Origin: B18-G4 sp032250805
GTDB taxonomy: Bacteria; Bacteroidota; Bacteroidia; Bacteroidales; B18-G4
Reading direction: 5' to 3'
Assembly (NCBI GenBank): GCA_032250805.1
Contig: JAVVEM010000006.1
Span: 48,778-112,777 of the forward strand
DNA length: 64,000 bases
Shown here: positions 33,399 through 42,310 of the stretch, piece by piece
Layout: every line of letters begins with the position of its first letter
How positions within the stretch are numbered: position 1 is the stretch's first letter
Translations under genes and position numbers: made by a program
The notes under the pieces: generated by a model
Told to the model about the DNA's origin: nothing
What the model saw: the letters and a program-made list of their open reading frames with translations, nothing else
Databases searched by the model: none

Positions 33399-35215
33399 TC
33401 CTTATCAATTAAATTTTCGTTAAGCATTCTTTCTTCGAGCCTGGTACGGCCGACTTTTCCCTTCAGATATTTTTCGATGAGCAATGTTGCTATAGGTGCT
33501 GCCCAGGATGAGCCGTAACCAGCGTTTTCGACAATTACCGATAATGCAATTTGTGGGTTGTCGATGGGTGCAAAAGCAATGAACATAGAGTGATCCTTGC
33601 CATGAGGATTTTCTACCGTACCGGTTTTTCCGGCTATGAGCAGCGAATCGACTTTATACCAGCGGGCAGTGCCATGCTCGCCTTCAAAAACATCCAGCAT
33701 GGCATTACGGATAAAGTCAAAATGCACGGGATCGATGGTGGTATGTTGTTTTTCCACAAAATCAGCATAAGGATCTGTGTTTTGTTCAATTGCCTTAAGG
33801 ATATGTGGAGGGTAGTAAAATCCTTTATTCGCTATGATTGCGGTCATGTTTGCCAACTGGAGCGGAGTAAGTAAAATTTCGCCTTGTCCGATGGCAAGTG
33901 ATCGTATGGTCATGGCCCTCCAGCGTCCCTGGCCATATATGTTATCATAAAAAGCAGCCGTAGGGAGGTTTCCTTTTAGTTCAAATGGTATATCGGTGTT
34001 AAAACGCTGACCAAATCCGAAACTCAGGAGGTGGTTTCGCCAATGCCTGAAACCCACTGTATCATGGCCAAACGGGATATTGGTGATCACTGAGCGAAAA
34101 ACATTCCAAAAATAAGGGTTACAGCTATTCTGTATGGCCGAATTCAGCCTGAGCGGGCTTTCATGATAGTGTGTGCACCTGATGGGCCTGCTTTCAGTTC
34201 CCTCACAATGATAAGTGGTATTGGGTGTGAGTACTCCTTCCTGCATGGCTACCAGTGCATTTACCATTTTAAATGTCGAACCGGGAGGGTATGTCCCCAT
34301 GATGGCTCTGTTCATCAAGGGTTTGAGTGAATCTTCCTGTAAAAGCAAATAATTTTTACTTCTGATCCTGCCTACCAGTAAATTTGGATCGTACGAAGGG
34401 GCAGTCACCATGGCAAGGATCTCTCCTGTCGAAGGTTCCAGGGCCACGATACTCCCAATCTTATTTCGCATCAGCCTTTCGCCGTAGTCCTGCAAATCTG
34501 CGTCGAGTGATATCCGGAGGTTCCTGCCGGCCACAGCCGAAGTATCATATGCCCCGTCAGAAAACGAGCCTTTTTCGCGGTTATGCACATCAACCAGCAC
34601 AACGCGAAGACCTTTTTTCCCCCTCAGTTCATGCTCATAAAATTTTTCCAGTCCGCTTTTCCCTATATAATCACTCTGGGCATAATAATTGTCTGATGCT
34701 ATTTCGCGTGGGTTCACCTCACCAACATATCCGAGTAAATGTGCGGCAATGGGTATGGGGTATTTCCGTAATGTCCGTGCCTGTACATAAAAGCCGGGAT
34801 ATTTATATAGTTTTTCTTCAAAAAAGGCATAATCTTCACGCGAGATCTGCTCAAGGAAAATTGATGGTTTACGGTAGGAATATGCCCTGGCCTTATGCAA
34901 TTTCTCTTCAAGCAAAGGCTTGTCAATGTTCAGCAGCCGGCAAAATTCCGTGGTATCAAATTCCTGAAGTTGTGCAGGGACGACCATCAGGTCGTAAGCA
35001 GCTTCATTAAATACCAGCAGTTTGTTATTTCGGTCGTAGATCAGTCCCCTGGCGGGATATTCGGTAATATAGCGCAACACATTATTTTCGGCCGATAGCT
35101 TATATTCGTTGCTGATCACCTGCAGCATGAACAAACGCAGGGCAAACAGTATTCCCACAAAAAGGAATATCCCCCTGATGACATATTTCCGGTTTTGATA
35201 ATCGTTTGATTTCAT
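33395..35215 (-). CDS. mrdA: Penicillin-binding protein 2 (elongasome transpeptidase)
   Basis: 606 residues from the ATG at 35215. An in-frame codon at 35257 is further upstream, but a TATTTTTG box at 35243-35236 puts transcription start near 35229 and supports the shorter start MKSNDYQNRKY. A transmembrane helix (about 12-32) is followed by the dimerisation domain (ARGLIYDRNNKLL). The transpeptidase domain has the catalytic SxxK at PPGSTFKMV (Ser313, Lys316), SxN at NSCNPYFW and KTG at AGKTGTVENP. It cross-links peptidoglycan during side-wall growth with RodA, whose gene overlaps it by four bases. Confidence 0.95.
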   Translation of the reverse strand: MKSNDYQNRKYVIRGIFLFVGILFALRLFMLQVISNEYKLSAENNVLRYITEYPARGLIYDRNNKLLVFNEAAYDLMVVPAQLQEFDTTEFCRLLNIDKPLLEEKLHKARAYSYRKPSIFLEQISREDYAFFEEKLYKYPGFYVQARTLRKYPIPIAAHLLGYVGEVNPREIASDNYYAQSDYIGKSGLEKFYEHELRGKKGLRVVLVDVHNREKGSFSDGAYDTSAVAGRNLRISLDADLQDYGERLMRNKIGSIVALEPSTGEILAMVTAPSYDPNLLVGRIRSKNYLLLQEDSLKPLMNRAIMGTYPPGSTFKMVNALVAMQEGVLTPNTTYHCEGTESRPIRCTHYHESPLRLNSAIQNSCNPYFWNVFRSVITNIPFGHDTVGFRHWRNHLLSFGFGQRFNTDIPFELKGNLPTAAFYDNIYGQGRWRAMTIRSLAIGQGEILLTPLQLANMTAIIANKGFYYPPHILKAIEQNTDPYADFVEKQHTTIDPVHFDFIRNAMLDVFEGEHGTARWYKVDSLLIAGKTGTVENPHGKDHSMFIAFAPIDNPQIALSVIVENAGYGSSWAAPIATLLIEKYLKGKVGRTRLEERMLNENLIDKE

Positions 35216-35235
35216 TGCGATTGTACCTGCCTGTA

Positions 35236-35243
35236 CAAAAATA
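35236..35243 (-). promoter_or_regulatory. -7 box for mrdA
   Basis: On the minus strand TATTTTTG, an exact TAnnTTTG match, ends about 20 bp before the ATG at 35215. No clear -33 TTG at the usual distance. Confidence 0.5.
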
Positions 35244-35303
35244 GATGAAATTGGCAAACGGAACAGAAGAAACTCTCCCTGCCAGCCAATTGATAATTTA
35301 AGC

Positions 35304-35738
35304 CTACTTTAAGCCGCTGTGGCCGAAACCTCCTGCACCTCGTTTTGTTTCATTAAGCGTTTCAACTTCTATCCATTCGGCTTGCTCATGACGGGCAATA
35401 ACCATTTGGGCAATGCGTTCACCATCGTTCACAACAAAATCCTGATTGGAAAGATTGATCAGGATAATTTTGATCTCTCCGCGGTAATCGGCATCGATTG
35501 TTCCGGGGGCATTCACCAGGCTGATCCCGTTTTTTATCGCCAGGCCGCTCCTTGGCCTGATCTGTGCCTCGTAAGTTTCGGGTAGTTCGATGAATAAACC
35601 GGTAGGGATCAAAGCGCGCTCGAGTGATTTAAGGATGATGGGGTCGTCAAGATTTGCCCGCAGGTCGACACCTGCCGAGTGATGCGTTTCATATTGGGGA
35701 AGGGGATGTTTCGAGTGGTTAACGATTTTGATCTTCAT
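35304..35738 (-). CDS. dut: dUTP diphosphatase
   Basis: 144 residues. All five trimeric dUTPase motifs are seen: SAGVDLRA (21-28), RPRSGLAIKNGI (61-72), NAPGTIDADYRGE (76-88, catalytic Asp in the IDADYRG loop), GERIAQMVI (106-114) and RGAGGFGHSG (133-142). It hydrolyses dUTP to dUMP, keeping uracil out of DNA and supplying dTMP synthesis. It lies 30 bp after the flippase gene and 88 bp before mrdA, on the same strand. Confidence 0.96.
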   Translation of the reverse strand: MKIKIVNHSKHPLPQYETHHSAGVDLRANLDDPIILKSLERALIPTGLFIELPETYEAQIRPRSGLAIKNGISLVNAPGTIDADYRGEIKIILINLSNQDFVVNDGERIAQMVIARHEQAEWIEVETLNETKRGAGGFGHSGLK

Positions 35739-35768
35739 AGGAGAATAATAGTTTTTCAGGATATTGGA

Positions 35769-37262
35769 TTATTTGAATTGTTTAAGGTATTTCTTTTTTT
35801 CAAATGTGATGGCAAACACCAGAAATGCCAGAATATACATTGCGTGCAGGCCAAAAGTGATCATTGCACCGCCGGTGTCGAGGTTGCGCGATAGTGCATA
35901 TATTCCCGCGGTCAGGGCAAAATAAATTCCGATATTCCTGAAGTCGTAATCGATGCGGTAATGTATCCTGCCCAGCATAAACGATAAAACCACCATCGAA
36001 AAATAGCAGGCCAGATGGGCCCAGGCTGCACCGGTATAGCCATATTTCGGAACCAGAACAATATTGAGCGCGATGGTGATCACGGCCCCTGCCAGGGCAA
36101 TCAAGGCTCCAAACCGTGTTTTATCAGTGAGCTTGTACCAAACCGATAAATTATAAAATATTCCGAGGAATAAATTGGCCAGCAATATGATGGGTACGAT
36201 GTGCAGTCCGCCACGAAAATCGGGACCGATAAAATACTTGAAAACATCGAGAAACAATGTAACAGTGAGGAATATCAGCAGACAGAAAATTATAAAATAT
36301 TTCATTACGGTGGCATACAGTTTTCTGGCATTTTCCTCTCTTGCATGAGAAAAGAAAAATGGCTCGGCAGCATAGCGAAACATCTGAATAAACAGTGTCA
36401 TCAGTACCGCAAGGCGATAATTTGCACCATAAATACCCAATTGCCCGAGAATATATTCCTGTTCGTTAACCACATCCGGCGGTACAGTGATCAGAAACTT
36501 GAACAGTAATTTATCTGATACCTCATTGATCATACCGAATAAGCCCACCAAAAGTAGCGGAAGGCCGTAAGAAAGCATTTTCCTTAAAAGGGAGGGGTTG
36601 AATGTGAATTTTACCTGAAAGATATCGGGCACAAGCAATATTAATGTTACAATGCTGGCAATAAGATTGGATATAAAGGCATAGCCTACACCAATATCCT
36701 GATTGTAAAAAAAGCTGATAAATGAATCAGGGTTATCTTTCAGGAACCATGGGCAGAACAGCAGGAAAAAGAAATTGAAAAAGATGTTAACAGATACGTT
36801 GATGATCTTGATCCACGCAAAGCGAAATGCCCTGTTCTGCTGTCTCAGATGTGCAAATGGAATTGATGTAAATGCATCAATACCAACGATAAAAGAAAAA
36901 TATATGATGTATTCGGGGTGCGATTCATAGCGGATCAATCCGGCGATTTCCGGTGCAAAGAAAGAGGCAAATGAAATAAAGACCAGGGAAGTAAAAAACA
37001 GGCTGGTAAGTGCAGTGGAAAATACACGGTCCTTTTCCTTCCCGGAGCCGGCAAACCTGAAAAAGGAGGTTTCCATGCCGTAGGTAAGCAGTACGAGCAA
37101 AAATGCCACGTACGCATAGAGTTCGGTAACAATACCGTATTCTCCCTCAGCAAATATGCGGGTATAAAAAGGTGTTAAGAGCAGGTAATTCAGCAAACGG
37201 GGAACGATTGTTCCCATACCATAAACGGCAGTTTGTCCGGCGAGTTGTGTAATCGGTTTCAA
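35769..37262 (-). CDS. Oligosaccharide flippase/polysaccharide biosynthesis membrane protein
   Basis: 497 residues, start codon TTG at 37262. The family start is KPITQLAGQTAVYGMGTIVPRLLNYLL, and 12-14 hydrophobic helices follow, as in MOP/MATE-type Wzx flippases. The TTG start is supported by a TACATTTG box at 37292-37285 (transcription near 37278). It probably moves lipid-linked sugar units across the inner membrane; the glycan is unknown. It precedes dut, mrdA and rodA on the same strand. Confidence 0.85.
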   Translation of the reverse strand: MKPITQLAGQTAVYGMGTIVPRLLNYLLLTPFYTRIFAEGEYGIVTELYAYVAFLLVLLTYGMETSFFRFAGSGKEKDRVFSTALTSLFFTSLVFISFASFFAPEIAGLIRYESHPEYIIYFSFIVGIDAFTSIPFAHLRQQNRAFRFAWIKIINVSVNIFFNFFFLLFCPWFLKDNPDSFISFFYNQDIGVGYAFISNLIASIVTLILLVPDIFQVKFTFNPSLLRKMLSYGLPLLLVGLFGMINEVSDKLLFKFLITVPPDVVNEQEYILGQLGIYGANYRLAVLMTLFIQMFRYAAEPFFFSHAREENARKLYATVMKYFIIFCLLIFLTVTLFLDVFKYFIGPDFRGGLHIVPIILLANLFLGIFYNLSVWYKLTDKTRFGALIALAGAVITIALNIVLVPKYGYTGAAWAHLACYFSMVVLSFMLGRIHYRIDYDFRNIGIYFALTAGIYALSRNLDTGGAMITFGLHAMYILAFLVFAITFEKKKYLKQFK

Positions 37263-37284
37263 TTCCCGTGCTGTTCTTTTGATG

Positions 37285-37292
37285 CAAATGTA
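37285..37292 (-). promoter_or_regulatory. -7 box for the flippase gene
   Basis: On the minus strand TACATTTG matches TAnnTTTG. A TTTG about 23 bases upstream may be the -33 element. The short leader leads to the TTG start at 37262. Confidence 0.5.
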
Positions 37293-37377
37293 AGCAGGAA
37301 AAATAAGCTGTCCGGCAAATCCTCAAAGAATTTAATAAAAGAGAAAGGCGGCGATGGGTAAGAATTGTATGTGTTGA

Positions 37378-40300
37378 TCAGGAATAAACCGGAAGGCGGA
37401 TCAGAAATTCAGTTCCACTGGTAGGCGATGATGAAAAAGTGATGTCGCCCCCCGCTTCCTGTATGATATTTTTGACCAGTGCCAGGCCAAGGCCCATACC
37501 ACTCGACTTGGTAGTGAAACTGGGCGAAAAAATCTTATCGACCATATCTTCCGGTATGCCGGGGCCATTATCTTTCACACTAACCTCATGCATTCCATTT
37601 TTACGGTTAATGCTGATGCTGATCTTACCTCTGGCTTTTTTACCTATGGCCTGAACCGAATTTTTTATCAGGTTATTGAATACCCGGATCAGTTGATTTT
37701 TATCGGCAAGCACATAGTGTGGACCGGAGCCGTTATCATTCAGGCTGAACTGGATATTTTCAATATCTGAAAACAGGTCTAAAGATTTGCGGATCGATTC
37801 TTTCAGGTCGATCTTTTCTTCTTTTTTCTGTGGCATTTTGGCAAAATCCGAAAATTCTGTGGCAATATCCGAGAGGGTGTCAATATGTTCAATAATTGTT
37901 TTGGTGAAGCGCTCAAGGCGTTCTTCCCAATCACTTGATTTTTCATCCCATGCTTTCTGAAGATATTGCACACTCAGTTTCATTGGCGTGAGCGGGTTTT
38001 TGATCTCATGGGCCACCTGCCGGGCCATTTCCCTCCAGGCACTTTCCCTTTCGGATTTGGCCAGGAGTTCGGCACTTATAGTCAGTTCCTCAACCATACG
38101 GTTATATTCTGCGATCAGGGTACCGATCTCATCATTTCGCGACCAGCTTATTTTTTCGTTGGTACCGCTTAACGACAGGCTCCGCATCTTGTCCTTGATA
38201 AGTTGCAGCGGACGTGTTGTAAACCTTGAGATCAGCAATGCAAAAAATATGGCAATGGCAGTAATTAGTACATAAACATTCAGAAAAGCATTTAAGAAGG
38301 ACGAAATTTCGCTTTGAAGTTCAGTTTGCTTTGCAAAATAGGGAAGGTTAAGATAGGCTACAACCCTGCTGTCGACATTCATAAATGGCACATAAGCCGA
38401 AAAATAATCCTGATCGCCGATGGTTTCTGTATGGATAAACAAAAGCTTTTTTTCGATCGTCAGCGAATAGAATGCTTCGGTGTTCATGCGCTTGGAAATA
38501 AGATTTTTCTGAAATATCTGCGGGCGGGAAGATGCCAGCAGCCTCCCATGAAGATCGTAGAGGTTAATATCCGAAAAGAAAACCTGCGAAAATTTGATCA
38601 GCAGACTGGTAAGATACTCCTCCATTCCTGCGTTCAGGGTGGATTCATCAGCAAGTTTGTGTTCGAGCTCGATCAAAACGGAATGTGTTTTTTCCCTGAG
38701 GATCTCTTTGTTCTTGGAAGTGTTCAGGTTGATAACATAGCCAACGGTAATTACACCCACAATAACAAAGGAAATGATGATCAGACTGATGATATATACT
38801 TGCAGGCGGTTACGGAAATTGAGGTTGAAATGAATAGGATGGAACGGAAGATTTGTTGCAATCAGAAACACAAGGATAAACAAGGTGAAAAAGATTAGCA
38901 GATAGGATAAAGGGGCAATAATATCAAGATATCTGTTCTCGTTTTTGCTGATGATCACATAATCATCTTTGTTGGTCTGGTATATATAATGGTGGCTGTT
39001 GTTGTGATGAAAGAATGCATTGGCCTGATCCTGCAAATATACCTCCACCCCGGTACGGTATGGATAATCACCATATTTAAAAACCAATTTACCATTTTTG
39101 AATCTTGCATAAGAGTATTTTTCGAGGCCGGAAAATGTCCTGATCTTTTCGTCGATGAGCAACTCGGGATACCCCAGGCCTTCCTCAGGAGTAAAAAAGG
39201 AATATAATTCGATAAATACTGATATCGTATCAATCTTGTTGTTAAGGATAAAATCCTGCCGTGATATGTAGTTGCTTATTCCGGCTTCATTTTCATAATG
39301 ATATAACTGTTGTCCCAGGCCGGGACGGCAAAAGTCTTCAAACAAGGTTTCGAAGTAATCGAAACAGTTTACAGTGTCATTTTCAGGCTGTATGATAAGC
39401 GAACGGTCTGGTGTGCATATGGTTAATATCCATTCGTATTTACGGAGGCGGTCGGTCAGGTATTTATCTTCGATATATTTAATGGCCTGATCTTCGCTTT
39501 TGATGGAATACGGTGACCGGGCAAGGATTTCAAGCAGGAGGCTGTCCTGTTTCATTTCGTCGCAAACGCTTTTAAGAACGTATTCGCTGAGGTGGTCTTC
39601 GCCATTCGACAGGCTTATGGCCAGAAGTTTACGCTGCTCAATTTCTTTTTTATTACTATATGAAAACAGAATGGCTGCACTAAGAATGGAAAACAGAAAC
39701 AGATAAATTACTCCGCCTGTAAAGCCAATGTTTTCTGTGTTTGCTGATCTTTTTGAGATAAAATAGAAAACGAAGGTATAAATAATAACTGGTAGAAAAA
39801 GAAGAAAGATACAATCGTGTATCAGAAAGCAAGTCAGGAAATAAACTGCCGTTGCCATGGCAAACATCGAAAAATATCTTCGGGGCAGGCCGCCCGAATA
39901 ATGCATTGCCAGGCAGAGAATGCGATAGGATACCAGGAAAAAACTGAACAACAAAATAGTGAGGATCAGCAGCGCCAGAAACGAATTGGCTGAAAGAAAA
40001 AAGAACTGGTTCAGGTTCAGCGAGTATGATCCATCCAGGATGAGGCTTTCAGAAGCCCGGAGAAACAGGCGGTAAAAAATAAATACGTGCAGAAATAATG
40101 AAAAGATCAGAAAGTACTTACCAAAAAGCGATCGTTTCTTTGCAGATGGGATCTTCCTGAAAGTGTCGAAAAGCACATAAGCGATTGCCAGTAAAGCAAG
40201 AGCATTAAACAGAAAGTCACCCAGTGAAGGAATAATACCTGATGCAGCAAATGATCCGGGACTGAAAAGCTCGCTGGAATAAAGGGACGTAGGCAATTTA

Positions 40301-41085
40301 AAAATGAACATCAGGGCCCGGATGATGATGATATCGATTGAAAATGCGAGCACGAAAAGCAGATCGCTTTTTAAAAATTGCCTGAAGGTTCTGTAAAGGT
40401 GAAATATTGAGGCGGAGATGGCAACAAAAGCAAGCGCATATAAAATGATGAGGATGTATGCATCAGGTCCGGCGGTTTTGAACTCAACGGGATATCGCAG
40501 CGAAAAAACGAATTGAAGATCAGAGTTATATATATTATAGTCGGATAAAGTAGCTTGTACATCAATACTTTGTGGTGCCGTAAATCCTTCCTGAAACCGA
40601 TTTTCGAGATAGGCATTCTGATAGGGATAACGTTGTTTTATGAGAAAAAGGCCGGCGATCCGGTATCCGGCAATTGTGGTGTCATTATAAAAATATATCC
40701 CATTGGATAAACTTACGATGCTTTTCGGTTTTGCTGTTGGTGATTCTGGAAGGGGCACAGCGTGGTCAGACCAGTATACCATTGAATCCTTATAAAATTT
40801 AAAAAAGGAAAACTCATAAGGCTCGGCTGCGAGCATCATTTTTAACGAATCTGTGTGTTCATGACTTGCCAGAGATGGGTTTTGTGCAAGCATGCCGAGG
40901 GATGCATTTAAAATCTGCTCTGCTTCAAGAAACGAGCGTTGAAAATTATGTGTGATCTTTTCCGGGCTGTTTTTCGTATTTATATAATATACATAAATAA
41001 CAGATGTAGATATAAAAATAAGTGCAAGGATAAGATATATCAGCGATTTTTTCGCAAAGGCCCTGTTATTTTGCAAATTATTCAT
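37378..41085 (-). CDS. Large NtrY-like sensor histidine kinase
   Basis: 1235 residues. The N-terminal 470 residues hold many transmembrane helices with a first periplasmic part (about 36-200). A second soluble part (about 480-730) is followed by more helices (about 740-800), a periplasmic loop and a helix near 945. Then come HAMP (TTRPLQLIKDKMRSLS), the H-box QVAHEIKNPLTPMKLS (His1026), N-box FNNLIKNSVQAI, G1 KDNGPGIPEDM and G2 SSGMGLGLALVK. The kinase part resembles NtrY. The very long membrane region is unusual and suggests more than one input. No response regulator lies next to it. Confidence 0.9.
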   Translation of the reverse strand: MNNLQNNRAFAKKSLIYLILALIFISTSVIYVYYINTKNSPEKITHNFQRSFLEAEQILNASLGMLAQNPSLASHEHTDSLKMMLAAEPYEFSFFKFYKDSMVYWSDHAVPLPESPTAKPKSIVSLSNGIYFYNDTTIAGYRIAGLFLIKQRYPYQNAYLENRFQEGFTAPQSIDVQATLSDYNIYNSDLQFVFSLRYPVEFKTAGPDAYILIILYALAFVAISASIFHLYRTFRQFLKSDLLFVLAFSIDIIIIRALMFIFKLPTSLYSSELFSPGSFAASGIIPSLGDFLFNALALLAIAYVLFDTFRKIPSAKKRSLFGKYFLIFSLFLHVFIFYRLFLRASESLILDGSYSLNLNQFFFLSANSFLALLILTILLFSFFLVSYRILCLAMHYSGGLPRRYFSMFAMATAVYFLTCFLIHDCIFLLFLPVIIYTFVFYFISKRSANTENIGFTGGVIYLFLFSILSAAILFSYSNKKEIEQRKLLAISLSNGEDHLSEYVLKSVCDEMKQDSLLLEILARSPYSIKSEDQAIKYIEDKYLTDRLRKYEWILTICTPDRSLIIQPENDTVNCFDYFETLFEDFCRPGLGQQLYHYENEAGISNYISRQDFILNNKIDTISVFIELYSFFTPEEGLGYPELLIDEKIRTFSGLEKYSYARFKNGKLVFKYGDYPYRTGVEVYLQDQANAFFHHNNSHHYIYQTNKDDYVIISKNENRYLDIIAPLSYLLIFFTLFILVFLIATNLPFHPIHFNLNFRNRLQVYIISLIIISFVIVGVITVGYVINLNTSKNKEILREKTHSVLIELEHKLADESTLNAGMEEYLTSLLIKFSQVFFSDINLYDLHGRLLASSRPQIFQKNLISKRMNTEAFYSLTIEKKLLFIHTETIGDQDYFSAYVPFMNVDSRVVAYLNLPYFAKQTELQSEISSFLNAFLNVYVLITAIAIFFALLISRFTTRPLQLIKDKMRSLSLSGTNEKISWSRNDEIGTLIAEYNRMVEELTISAELLAKSERESAWREMARQVAHEIKNPLTPMKLSVQYLQKAWDEKSSDWEERLERFTKTIIEHIDTLSDIATEFSDFAKMPQKKEEKIDLKESIRKSLDLFSDIENIQFSLNDNGSGPHYVLADKNQLIRVFNNLIKNSVQAIGKKARGKISISINRKNGMHEVSVKDNGPGIPEDMVDKIFSPSFTTKSSGMGLGLALVKNIIQEAGGDITFSSSPTSGTEFLIRLPVYS

Positions 41086-41214
41086 ATAAAAAATTGTAAA
41101 TCAATAATATAGGCGCTGAGCCCAAATGAGGCCCCTGGTTTAATTATTTTTTAAAACCAGACGTCCTGTCCCATCAGCTGTCAACAATGCCTCTAAGGCC
41201 TTAAAAACCCCCTT

Positions 41215-42105
41215 TTAGGACTTTTTAAAGATATAGATTAAGCTTGAATAATTGTAATCTTTAAAAAATGCCTGCAAATTTGATTTTAGCCCATTTACGA
41301 GCGCCAAAAAATATTTTGTATTGCCGTGTTTGTATTTTTCGCTAAGCATAGAAATATAGAACGCATCGAGCAGCATGGGTTTTGCAGCAATATATTTAAA
41401 ACCGCAATTATGCATGAGGGTTTTAATTGTTGCCGGATTAAAATGGTGAACATGCCGGGGAAGATCCCAGGCAGCCCAGAAGCGCCCGTAATGTTGTGCA
41501 TCGTATGACTTCATATTTGGCAATGCTACAAATAACGTGCCCTCTCTGTCGAGTATTTCATGAAATGAATGCAAACGCTCCTGAAGCGGGTAAACATGTT
41601 CGAGTACATGCCACATGCTGATTGCACTTATTGATGAAGGCTTGAATTCATCAAGGCCGCTCTCGTCGCGAATTATCAGTCCCTTTTTTTTACCGGCTGC
41701 TTCTCTGGCAGTAATATTGGGTTCAATACCGAAGCATGTCCATCCCGATTTGTTCATTTGCTCAAGAAATTCGCCTGTGCCACAACCGTAATCCAGTAAA
41801 GTTGTTACGGTGCTGTATTTGTTAAGCAGTCGTTTTTTATACGCCAGGGTATAAATGCGGGCAAGATGAAATAATCTGTTGATCATTCCTGCCGATGTTT
41901 TCGAATGCGAAACGTATTCGGCAGAATCATAATAAGGTGCGATATCGGAAAGAAAAGGACGGGGATTTGTGAATACAAAGCCACATGAATTGCATATGCT
42001 GAGCTGAAAAATTTCGCCGGATACGAAATGATCCCTGCATTCAATATATTCAGAGAGCTCATTCGAGCCGCAAACAGTGCATGTAGTCAGTTTTTCAGAT
42101 CGCAT
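41215..42105 (-). CDS. Class I SAM methyltransferase with N-terminal zinc ribbon
   Basis: 296 residues. The N-terminus has two CxxC pairs (CTVCGSNE and CNSCGFVFTNPRP, about 8-45), a likely zinc ribbon. The SAM-binding motif is LLDYGCGTGEFLEQM, then ISMWHVLEHVYPL and GTLFVALPN, typical of Methyltransf_23. Proteins of this build are often found in surface-polysaccharide or lipid modification. The gene stands alone on the minus strand. Its ATG overlaps a parS-like palindrome and the promoter box is covered by a second palindrome, so its expression may be affected by DNA-bound proteins. Confidence 0.88.
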   Translation of the reverse strand: MRSEKLTTCTVCGSNELSEYIECRDHFVSGEIFQLSICNSCGFVFTNPRPFLSDIAPYYDSAEYVSHSKTSAGMINRLFHLARIYTLAYKKRLLNKYSTVTTLLDYGCGTGEFLEQMNKSGWTCFGIEPNITAREAAGKKKGLIIRDESGLDEFKPSSISAISMWHVLEHVYPLQERLHSFHEILDREGTLFVALPNMKSYDAQHYGRFWAAWDLPRHVHHFNPATIKTLMHNCGFKYIAAKPMLLDAFYISMLSEKYKHGNTKYFLALVNGLKSNLQAFFKDYNYSSLIYIFKKS

Positions 42106-42120
42106 GTTTCACGTGGAACT
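42105..42120. promoter_or_regulatory. parS-like site 1
   Basis: TGTTTCACGTGGAACT matches the parS consensus (TGTTTCACGTGAAACA) at 14 of 16 positions. It abuts the start codon of the methyltransferase gene. Confidence 0.7.
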
Positions 42121-42137
42121 TATATTGCAAATATAAG
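42119..42137. promoter_or_regulatory. Palindrome over the methyltransferase promoter box
   Basis: CTTATATT-GCA-AATATAAG, perfect 8-bp arms. It covers the minus-strand TATATTTG box (42135-42128), so it could be an operator. Confidence 0.5.
42128..42135 (-). promoter_or_regulatory. -7 box for the methyltransferase gene
   Basis: TATATTTG on the minus strand, an exact TAnnTTTG match. Transcription would begin near 42121, so the leader consists of parS-like site 1. Confidence 0.5.
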
Positions 42138-42230
42138 GGAATAATTGAATACATGAGGAACTACCGGCCTGATGGTTTACGCAAAACTGATAAGCCGGAA
42201 TGAACAATGCGGATACAGATTGGATCATAT

Positions 42231-42248
42231 CTGTTCCACGTGGAACAG
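42231..42248. promoter_or_regulatory. parS-like site 2
   Basis: CTGTTCCACGTGGAACAG, a perfect 18-bp palindrome whose centre (TGTTCCACGTGGAACA) matches parS at 14 of 16 positions. It lies between mnmG and the methyltransferase gene, 126 bp from site 1. Confidence 0.75.
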
Positions 42249-42310
42249 CTCCACTAGTATTTTAGATATTCATGGTCATTATAGAGGATTTCGGGGATCC
42301 GGATTTGTGC

